11,110 nucleotides of DNA, taken from the NCBI GenBank assembly GCA_030671915.1, contig DAOVHN010000029.1, forward strand, positions 1 to 11,110, given 5' to 3'. The stretch is from Pseudomonadota bacterium. GTDB taxonomy: Bacteria > Pseudomonadota > Alphaproteobacteria > UBA8366 > JADFVY01. Both the position numbers and the translations under genes were made by a program. Positions 1 through 5,868 of this stretch are shown here, in pieces (positions within the stretch are counted from its first letter, which is position 1; each line of letters begins with the position of its first letter). The notes beneath the pieces are model-generated. The model made no database searches. It had not been told where the DNA came from and saw only the letters and a list, made by a program, of their open reading frames with translations.

Positions 1-107
1 CGGGAAAGCCGGGCGCGGGTATCCAGACCCCGGTCATAGACCGGCCCGGTCCAGTGATCGTACTGCCAGCCGGAAGTTCCGACCCATATGCGTCCGCGCT
101 GCGCCAT
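1..107 (-). CDS. DUF72 (YecE-like) family protein, N-terminal fragment
   Basis: The gene is read leftward and is cut by the window edge after 35 codons. The visible N-terminus begins MAQRGRIWVGTSGWQYDHW. The run RIWVGTSGW followed by an aromatic residue, HW and then GPVY is the typical opening of DUF72 proteins, which usually start with a strand carrying IGTSGW and continue into W-x-G-x-F/Y-Y-P. DUF72 proteins are predicted TIM-barrel-like soluble proteins of about 240-300 residues with no firmly established function. I chose the ATG at 107-105 because the motif begins seven residues after it; the ATG at 87-85 is in another frame. An AGGG lies only a few bases upstream, and a TATTCT at 118-113 is a possible -10 that would place transcription close to the start codon. 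The gene is divergent from the efflux cassette. The family call rests on a short fragment. Confidence 0.72.
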   Translation of the reverse strand, partial: MAQRGRIWVGTSGWQYDHWTGPVYDRGLDTRARLS

Positions 108-203
108 GCCCTAGAATAAGCCGCCGGATTGACCTGCCGCAACGCCGTTGCCCTGCCACGGCGCTATACAGCGGGTGCCAGTTGCGCAACAATGGGCCCC
201 GCC
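108..203. promoter_or_regulatory. Divergent intergenic region with paired GTTGC palindromes
   Basis: This 96-base region lies between the start of the leftward DUF72 gene and the rightward efflux cassette, so promoters for both should be here. Two inverted repeats share the same half-site. Positions 139-151 read GCAACG-C-CGTTGC, a 6-bp perfect inverted repeat around one base. Positions 181-190 read GTTGCGCAAC, a perfect 10-bp palindrome ending just before the ATG at 192. They could be operator sites for a dimeric repressor or activator controlling the efflux genes; this is inference, and no regulator gene is visible. I see no well-spaced -35/-10 pair for the rightward genes. Confidence 0.3.
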
Positions 204-950
204 ATGAGTGATGCCGACAGCATTGCCAGTTCACCCGCCGATCATGCCACTGTCGCCTTCCGGGTGCGCGGGCTGACCAAAATCTACCGCACCGGCGAGG
301 TCGAGGTGCATGCCCTGCAGGGCGTCGATCTCGATCTCTATGAGGGCGAGATGGCGGCGCTGCTGGGCCCTTCGGGCAGCGGCAAATCGACCTTCCTGAA
401 CATCATCGGTGGGCTGGATCATCCGACATCGGGTGCGGTCTGGTTTCGCGACCACGAACTCACAGCCTATGGCGAGGCCGAACTCACCGCCTATCGCCGC
501 GACCATGTTGGCTTCGTCTTCCAGTTCTATAATCTGATCCCCAGTTTGACGGCGCGCGAGAACGTGTCGCTGGTGACCGAGATCGCCACTGCTCCGATGA
601 AGGCGGAAGATGCGCTGGACCTGGTCGGGCTGGCCGAGCGCATGGACCATTTTCCGGCCCAGCTTTCCGGCGGCGAACAGCAGCGCGTCGCCATCGCCCG
701 CGCCATCGCCAAGCAGCCGGACGTACTGCTGTGCGACGAACCGACCGGCGCGCTGGACAGCAAGACCGGCGTGGTGGTGCTGGAGGCGCTGGAGGCGGTG
801 AACCGCGAGCTCGGCACCACAACCGCCCTGATTACCCACAATGCCGGGATGGCGGAGATGGCCCACCGTATCATCCGTTTCGCCGACGGCGCCGTCGTTG
901 AGGTGCGCGTAAACGAAAGCCGCCGGCCGGCGTGCGAACTGGAGTGGTAA
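204..950 (+). CDS. ABC efflux ATPase, MacB/LolD type
   Basis: This is the cytoplasmic nucleotide-binding subunit that should power the FtsX-type permease encoded next. The 248-residue protein (from ATG 204) has every ABC motif: Walker [10 protein letters not shown] at 55-63, Q-loop Q107, signature LSGGE at 154-158, Walker B VLLCDE at 174-179, and switch H212. The stretch [16 protein letters not shown] near residues 28-43, followed by Walker [13 protein letters not shown] and then DEPTGALD, is characteristic of the MacB/LolD/FtsE exporter branch rather than of importers. The start could also be ATG 192 (four residues longer), and a TTG at 129 keeps the frame open further upstream. No clear Shine-Dalgarno sequence separates them, and homology to the family begins after either ATG. 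The stop at 948-950 lies 5 bases before the permease ATG, so the two genes are almost certainly co-transcribed. The substrate is unknown. Confidence 0.9.
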   Translation: MSDADSIASSPADHATVAFRVRGLTKIYRTGEVEVHALQGVDLDLYEGEMAALLGPSGSGKSTFLNIIGGLDHPTSGAVWFRDHELTAYGEAELTAYRRDHVGFVFQFYNLIPSLTARENVSLVTEIATAPMKAEDALDLVGLAERMDHFPAQLSGGEQQRVAIARAIAKQPDVLLCDEPTGALDSKTGVVVLEALEAVNRELGTTTALITHNAGMAEMAHRIIRFADGAVVEVRVNESRRPACELEW

Positions 951-955
951 TAGCA

Positions 956-3319
956 ATGGGCGCGCTGGACCGTAAGCTGATACGCGATCTGCGCCATATC
1001 TGGCTGCAGGCGCTGGCGATCGCGCTGGTCATCGGCTGCGGTGTCGCGATGTATGTGATGTCGCTGGGTACGATACGATCCCTGGACGAAACAAGGGCCG
1101 CCTATTACGAACGCTATCGTTTCGCCGATATTTTCGCCGCGGTCAAACGGGCGCCGGAAAGGCTGGGCCGCGAGATTGCCTCCATCCCCGGCGTCGCCAG
1201 GGTCGAGACGCGCATTGTCGCCATGGTCACGCTCGATGTCGCCGGCATGGCCGAGCCCGCCCGCGGGCTGCTGAACTCGGTGCCCGAGCGCCATCCGCCG
1301 GAACTGAACGGCCTGCATCTGCGCATGGGACGTAGCGTCCGGCCCGGGCATCTCGGCGAGGTCGTCCTCAACGAGGCCTTTGCCGTGGCGCACGGGCTTC
1401 GCCCCGGCGACTTTCTTCATGCCGTCATCAATGGCCGCAAGCGGCGGCTGGATGTGGTCGGTGTGGCGCTGTCGCCGGAATATATCTACTCGCTTGGCCC
1501 CGGCGCGATCATGCCGGACGACCGCCGTTTCGGGGTCATGTGGGTGGGGCGTGAAACGCTTGCGGCGGCCTACGACCTCGAAGATTCGTTCAATTCGGTC
1601 TCGCTCACCATGATGCGCGGCGCGTCCGAACCGGCAATCATCGCGGCGCTCGACCGCATCCTCGAGCCCTATGGCAGCGTCGGCGCCTACGGCCGCAAGG
1701 ACCAGATCTCGCACTGGTATATCTCGAACGAAATGGTGCAACTGGAGTCCATGGCGCGGGTGGCGCCCGCCATCTTCCTGGCTGTCGCCGCCTTCCTGCT
1801 GCATATCGTCATCTCGCGGCTGATCGCCACCGAACGCGAGCAGATTGGCCTGCTGAAGGCGTTCGGTTATTCGGGCCTGGCCGTCGGCTGGCATTACACT
1901 AAATTCGTGCTGGCCATTGTCGGGATCGGCATATTCCTGGGGTTTGTCGGCGGGGCTTGGCTGGGGCGCGGCCTGACCGAACTCTATACGGATTTTTTCC
2001 GCTTCCCCTTCCTGTATTACCGGATCGATTTCGGCACGTTCCTGGTGGCGGCGCTTATCAGTGTCGTGGTAGCACTGGCCGGCACGCTGGGCGCGGTGCG
2101 CCGCGCTGCGAAGTTACCGCCGGCCGTGGCCATGCAGCCGGCGGCGCCGCCGGTCTATCGCCGGACTCTACCGGAACGCCTGGGCCTGACCCTGCGTTTC
2201 GGCCAGGCGACGCGCATGGTCCTGCGGCATATCATGCGACGGCCGCTGCGGTCGGGCCTGACGGTCCTGGGTATCGCCATGGCCGTGGCGATCCTTATCA
2301 GTTCCATGTTCATGCTCGATTCGATCGAGATGATCATCGACGTCCAGTTCAATCGCATTAATCGGCAGGACGTAACGGTCGCGCTTGTCGAGGCCAAACC
2401 GGCCGGCATTGTTCGCGAATTCGAGGGCATGGCCGGCGTTCTGCGCGCCGAGCCGGTTCGCGCGGTGCCGGTGCGAATGCGCAATCGCCATATTTCCCGC
2501 CGCACCGCGCTGATCGGCATGGCGCCGGGTAGCGATCTTGGCCGCCTGCTGGATCGGGATCTGCGCGCCGTCTCGATGCCCCCTGAGGGGCTCGTTTTGT
2601 CCGCGAAGCTGGCCGAGGTGCTGGGCGTCGGGCGCGGGGACAGGCTGACCGTCGAGGCGATGGAAGGGCGTCGCCCCACCGCCGAAATCCCGGTCACCGC
2701 CATCGTGGAGGAATATCTGGGAACCTCCGCCTATATGGATCTGGCGGCGCTCAACCTGTTCATGGGCGACCAGCCGATGGTTTCGCTCGCCTACCTTCAG
2801 ACCGATCCGCTGCGCGAAGCGGAACTGTATCGGGAGCTTAAGGACGCTCCGGCGGTGGCTGGGGTCACCGTCGAGAAGGCGGCGGTGGAGAGCTTCCGGG
2901 AAACCCTGGCGGAGAGCATGTTGCTCATGACGACCTTCAATATCCTGTTTGCCGGCATGATCGCCTTCGGCGTCGTCTACAACAGCGCGCGGATATCCCT
3001 CTCCGAACGGGGCCGTGAACTCGCCAGCTTGCGCGTGCTGGGTTTCACGCGGGCCGAGGTTTCGTGGATCCTGCTGGGGGAATTCGCGCTGCTCACCGTG
3101 GCGGCGCTGATACCCGGGTTTGTGATCGGTTACGGCCTGTCATGGTCGATGGCGGCAGGGTTCGAGACCGAACTGTTCCGCATCCCGTTGGCGATCGAAC
3201 GCGGCACTTACGGTTTCGCCGCCGCGGTCGTATTGTCTGCGGCGCTTCTCACAGGACTGGTCGTGCGGCGGCGTATCGATCGTCTTGACCTCGTCGCGGT
3301 TCTGAAAACCCGGGAATAG
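956..3319 (+). CDS. ABC transporter permease with tandem FtsX domains
   Basis: This is the inner-membrane permease partner of the preceding ATPase. The 787 residues form two copies of the FtsX/MacB arrangement: one helix, a large periplasmic domain, then three helices. Hydrophobic segments are near 16-38, 265-290, 315-337 and 358-380 in the first half and 431-454, 651-679, 704-731 and 751-770 in the second. The periplasmic parts span roughly 40-262 and 455-648. After the second helix of each half lies the family's E-rich cytoplasmic motif, EREQIGLLKAFGYS from residue 293 and SERGRELASLRVLGF near 683, a probable ATPase contact. The duplicated layout resembles E. coli YbbP and DevC-like or LolC/E-like permeases in general plan. 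ATG 956 is preferred over the in-frame GTG at 932, which lies inside the ATPase gene; GGAG sits at 941-944. Probable roles are export of a hydrophobic compound, lipid or lipoprotein. The substrate cannot be read from sequence. Confidence 0.9.
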   Translation: MGALDRKLIRDLRHIWLQALAIALVIGCGVAMYVMSLGTIRSLDETRAAYYERYRFADIFAAVKRAPERLGREIASIPGVARVETRIVAMVTLDVAGMAEPARGLLNSVPERHPPELNGLHLRMGRSVRPGHLGEVVLNEAFAVAHGLRPGDFLHAVINGRKRRLDVVGVALSPEYIYSLGPGAIMPDDRRFGVMWVGRETLAAAYDLEDSFNSVSLTMMRGASEPAIIAALDRILEPYGSVGAYGRKDQISHWYISNEMVQLESMARVAPAIFLAVAAFLLHIVISRLIATEREQIGLLKAFGYSGLAVGWHYTKFVLAIVGIGIFLGFVGGAWLGRGLTELYTDFFRFPFLYYRIDFGTFLVAALISVVVALAGTLGAVRRAAKLPPAVAMQPAAPPVYRRTLPERLGLTLRFGQATRMVLRHIMRRPLRSGLTVLGIAMAVAILISSMFMLDSIEMIIDVQFNRINRQDVTVALVEAKPAGIVREFEGMAGVLRAEPVRAVPVRMRNRHISRRTALIGMAPGSDLGRLLDRDLRAVSMPPEGLVLSAKLAEVLGVGRGDRLTVEAMEGRRPTAEIPVTAIVEEYLGTSAYMDLAALNLFMGDQPMVSLAYLQTDPLREAELYRELKDAPAVAGVTVEKAAVESFRETLAESMLLMTTFNILFAGMIAFGVVYNSARISLSERGRELASLRVLGFTRAEVSWILLGEFALLTVAALIPGFVIGYGLSWSMAAGFETELFRIPLAIERGTYGFAAAVVLSAALLTGLVVRRRIDRLDLVAVLKTRE

Positions 3320-3331
3320 GGGGACATGACC

Positions 3332-4540
3332 ATGCAATTACGGCGAATTGTCTGGTACGCGCTTCTGGGGGCTATCCTTGTGGCGGCCCTGGTCTATGCC
3401 TTCCGCCCGCAGCCGGTGCCCGTCGATCTTGCCGCTATCGAACGCGGAGAACTGACGGTTACCATCGATGGCGACGGCCAGACCCGGGTGCGCGAGGTCT
3501 ATGTCGTATCCGCGCCGGTGCCCGGCCGGGTCCTGCGTATCGAGCGTCATGTCGGGGACGCGGTGGTGGCCAACGAAACCCTGCTCGCCACGATTCAGCC
3601 TGGCGATCCCACCTTCCTGGACCGGCGCGCGCAGGCCCAGGCCGAAGCGGCGATAAAGGCGGCGGAGGCAGCCTTCGCGCTGGCCGAGGCCGAGCAGGCC
3701 CGGGCCCTGGCCGAGTTGGATTTTGCGCGGGCGGAGCTGAACCGCGCGGAGCAACTGGCCAAGCGTGGCAATGTCTCACAGCGCGATCTCGATCGGGCGA
3801 AGCTGGAATTGCGAACCCGCAATGCGGCGCTTTCCACGGCCAAGGCATCCATCGAGATGCGCCGCTTCGAGTTGGAGACTGCGCGCGCCGCCTTGATCCA
3901 GCCGGGTGAGGAAGGCGGGGAGGGCGACCGCCAAGCCTGCTGTGTCGAGGTCTATTCGCCGGTGGACGGCAGAATCCTGCGCGTAATCCATGAAAGCGAG
4001 GGTGTGGTTGCCGCCGGCGCGTGGCTGGTGGAGCTTGGCGATCCCCATGACCTGGAAATCGTGGTGGACCTGCTGTCCGGCGATGCGGTCCGGATCAGGG
4101 AAGGCGCCGAGGTAACGATCGAGGATTGGGGCGGGGTTTCGCTGGCCGGCCGCGTGCGTCGGGTGGAACCCTATGCCTTCACGAAAGTCTCCGCGCTGGG
4201 AATCGAGGAGCAGCGGGTCAATGTCATCGTCGATTTCACCGACCCGCAGGAAAAATGGCAGGGGCTGGGCCATGGCTACCGCGTGGATGCCCATATCCTC
4301 GACTGGCGCGGCGAGGACGTGCTGAAGCTGCCGCTGGGCGCGCTGTTCCGCGATGGGGATTCCTGGGCCGTGTTCGTCGCCGAGGATGGGGTGGCGAAGC
4401 TGCGCCATATCGAGATCGATCATGGCAATGGCCGGGAAGCCGAGGTTCTGGATGGGCTGGCCGAGGGAGCGACCGTTATCCTGCATCCTGGCGACCGGAT
4501 TTCCGACGGTGTGCGAGTCCTGTCCCGTTCCGAAGAGTGA
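3332..4540 (+). CDS. HlyD/RND-type periplasmic adaptor (membrane fusion protein)
   Basis: This is a periplasmic adaptor, anchored in the inner membrane, that would bridge the FtsX-type permease to an outer-membrane channel. In the 402-residue product, a single N-terminal helix covers about 5-24. The first half of the barrel-sandwich domain follows (GDGQTRVREVYVVSAPVPGRV region, about 47-88). An alanine/glutamate-rich coiled-coil hairpin covers about 95-188, and the second lipoyl half begins at VYSPVDGRILRV, about 207-218. The beta-barrel region contains FTKVSALGIEEQRVNVIVDF (about 283-302), a typical adaptor motif. Two ATGs compete: AGGGGG at 3318-3323 is only 2 bases from ATG 3326 but 8 from ATG 3332, so 3332 is preferred. 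The Shine-Dalgarno overlaps the permease stop, so translation may be coupled. Adjacent cysteines at 203-204 in the loop before the second lipoyl half are unusual. No outer-membrane factor gene is nearby, so a TolC-like protein encoded elsewhere would be needed. Confidence 0.9.
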   Translation: MQLRRIVWYALLGAILVAALVYAFRPQPVPVDLAAIERGELTVTIDGDGQTRVREVYVVSAPVPGRVLRIERHVGDAVVANETLLATIQPGDPTFLDRRAQAQAEAAIKAAEAAFALAEAEQARALAELDFARAELNRAEQLAKRGNVSQRDLDRAKLELRTRNAALSTAKASIEMRRFELETARAALIQPGEEGGEGDRQACCVEVYSPVDGRILRVIHESEGVVAAGAWLVELGDPHDLEIVVDLLSGDAVRIREGAEVTIEDWGGVSLAGRVRRVEPYAFTKVSALGIEEQRVNVIVDFTDPQEKWQGLGHGYRVDAHILDWRGEDVLKLPLGALFRDGDSWAVFVAEDGVAKLRHIEIDHGNGREAEVLDGLAEGATVILHPGDRISDGVRVLSRSEE

Positions 4541-4699
4541 TCCGGAAAAGGGCGGCGCGGGAAGATTTGGGTACCATTGTATGCACCCGCATTGACAGGG
4601 ACGGAGAATTTGGTCTCAATTACAGCAGCGGAACAATCCGGCGGTCCGGGGGGCCGTTGTCCTGCTTCGGTCAAGAATTCCAACAGGGAGCATCAAGAG
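4541..4699 (+). promoter_or_regulatory. Probable promoter and leader of the polyamine-type uptake operon
   Basis: These 159 bases separate the efflux cassette from the uptake operon. TTGACA, a perfect -35 box, lies at 4592-4597. The -10 region 16-18 bases downstream (around 4614-4621) is poor, with the best hexamers matching TATAAT at only three positions, so the promoter call is tentative. Transcription from here would give a leader of about 70 bases. GGGAG at 4686-4690 lies 9 bases before the ATG at 4700 and is a good ribosome-binding site. I see no strong terminator for the upstream gene; only short 4-5 bp inverted repeats are present. The frame stays open back to a TTG at 4577, but that stretch looks non-coding. 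Confidence 0.35.
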
Positions 4700-5794
4700 A
4701 TGAGAAAATTCGGAAGGTCGCTTATTTCACAGGTTTCACGCCGCGCCTTCATGCAGGGCTCGGTGGCCTCAGTCGGCATTACCTTCGTCGGCGGCGCCAA
4801 CCGCGCCTGGTCGGCCGAGGAAAAGCAGCTTAACGTCTATAACTGGGACACCTATATCGGCGAGACCACGCTGGATACCTTCACCAAGAGCACCGGCATA
4901 GCCGTCCAGTACGACCTCTATGGCGACAACGAGGAAATGTTCGCCAAGCTGAAGGAAGGCAATCCCGGCTACGACATCATCGTGCCGACCGACTACATGG
5001 TCGAGGACATGATCTCGCTGGGCATGGTGGTGCCGCTCGATCATTCGAAAATCCCGAACATGAAGCATCTGGATCCGGCCTTCACCAACCCGGCCTTCGA
5101 CCCGGGCATGAAGCATTCCATCCCCTACATGTGGGGCACCATGGGCTTCGGCTACAAAGAATCCGCGGTGGACAGCGTGCCCGACAGTTGGGCCGACGTG
5201 TTGGAGCCGGAACGCGCCAAGAAATATTCCGGCCGTATCGCGCTCTTGAGCGATTCGCGCGCGGTCATCGGCGCGGCGCTGAAATATATGGGCTACCCGA
5301 TGAACAGCATCGACGCGAAGGAAATAGCCAAGGCGCGCGACCTGCTGATCGCGGTGAAGCCGCATATCAAGACCTTCGCCGCCGACAACGGCCAGGACTT
5401 GCTGGTTGCCGGCGAAGTCGACATCACCATGGAGTGGAGCGGCGATATCGCGGCCGTCATGCAGGAAGAGGAAGGCTACAATTACGTCGTTCCCAAGGAA
5501 GGCTCGAATGTCTGGTCCGACAGTCTGTGCATCCCCAAGGGCGCGCCGCATCCCGACAACGCGCACAAGTTCATCAACTATGTCCATGACGTGGACGTGC
5601 ATGTGGAGATCGCCAACACGATCTATTTTGCGACGCCGAACAAGGACGCCAAGGCCAGGATGCCGAAGGAATACACCGAAAATCCGGCGGTCTTCGCCCC
5701 CGACGACGTGCTTTCGCGCTGCGAGTCCATCCTCAGCGTCGGCGAGCATACCAGGCTTTACGACGAGGCCTGGACCGCGATTCAGGCGTCCTGA
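4700..5794 (+). CDS. Tat-exported PotD/PotF-type polyamine-binding protein
   Basis: This is the periplasmic substrate-binding protein of the ABC importer encoded downstream. The 364-residue precursor begins with a twin-arginine signal. SRRAFM lies at 13-18, a moderately hydrophobic stretch follows to about 33, and a likely cleavage site comes after AWSA (39), so it should be exported folded. The mature part has PotD/PotF landmarks: VYNWDTYIG (W49, Y52), the YDIIVPTDYMVEDM strand-helix, EWSGD (W246, D249) and VWSDS (W272, D274). In E. coli PotD and PotF, the equivalent tryptophan and aspartate residues form the aromatic box and acidic contacts for the polyamine, so a di- or polyamine ligand (putrescine, spermidine, agmatine or a similar cation) is likely. 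ATG 4700 is supported by GGGAG at 4686-4690 and by the complete signal peptide; an extension to TTG 4577 would bury it. The gene heads the operon and is followed by a hairpin. Confidence 0.9.
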   Translation: MRKFGRSLISQVSRRAFMQGSVASVGITFVGGANRAWSAEEKQLNVYNWDTYIGETTLDTFTKSTGIAVQYDLYGDNEEMFAKLKEGNPGYDIIVPTDYMVEDMISLGMVVPLDHSKIPNMKHLDPAFTNPAFDPGMKHSIPYMWGTMGFGYKESAVDSVPDSWADVLEPERAKKYSGRIALLSDSRAVIGAALKYMGYPMNSIDAKEIAKARDLLIAVKPHIKTFAADNGQDLLVAGEVDITMEWSGDIAAVMQEEEGYNYVVPKEGSNVWSDSLCIPKGAPHPDNAHKFINYVHDVDVHVEIANTIYFATPNKDAKARMPKEYTENPAVFAPDDVLSRCESILSVGEHTRLYDEAWTAIQAS

Positions 5795-5816
5795 GCCGGC
5801 ATTAACGAGGTAGTAC

Positions 5817-5847
5817 GGGCGGGAGGCGCGTTCGCCGCTTCCCGCCC
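5817..5847 (+). terminator. 12-bp GC-rich hairpin after the binding-protein gene
   Basis: Arms GGGCGGGAGGCG (5817-5828) and CGCTTCCCGCCC (5836-5847) pair over 12 bases with a single G-U pair, enclosing a 7-base loop. It begins 22 bases after the binding-protein stop. Only a short ATTT follows, so it is a weak or partial intrinsic terminator at best. It is equally plausible as a 3' stabiliser that protects the upstream mRNA and lets the binding protein be made in excess over the membrane subunits, a known arrangement in ABC importer operons. The hairpin also contains GGGAGG, but this lies too far from the next start codon to serve as its ribosome-binding site. Confidence 0.55.
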
Positions 5848-5868
5848 AATTTACGATTGACCGACATT

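Noticed and set aside
129..170. TTGACC (129-134) and TATACA (165-170) considered as a promoter for the efflux cassette.
   Set aside because: The gap between them is 30 bases, far more than the 16-18 that sigma-70 promoters need, and neither box has a suitable partner at the right distance.
527..1894. Long minus-strand open frame of 455 codons antisense to the ATPase and permease genes.
   Set aside because: It crosses two clearly homologous genes on the other strand, has no recognisable domain and is rich in His, Arg, Asp and Gly, typical of antisense frames in GC-rich coding DNA.
4577..4699. In-frame upstream extension of the binding-protein gene from TTG 4577.
   Set aside because: It would put 41 unrelated residues before a complete Tat signal peptide, while ATG 4700 has a well-spaced GGGAG.
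4126..4833. Plus-strand open frame of 235 codons spanning the adaptor's 3' end, the intergenic gap and the binding-protein 5' end.
   Set aside because: Frame-shifted relative to two real genes, arginine/glycine-rich with no domain, and it spans the intergenic region only by chance.
4769..5749. Minus-strand open frame of 326 codons over the binding-protein gene.
   Set aside because: Antisense shadow: low-complexity, histidine- and valine-rich translation with no family signature, opposite a well-supported gene.
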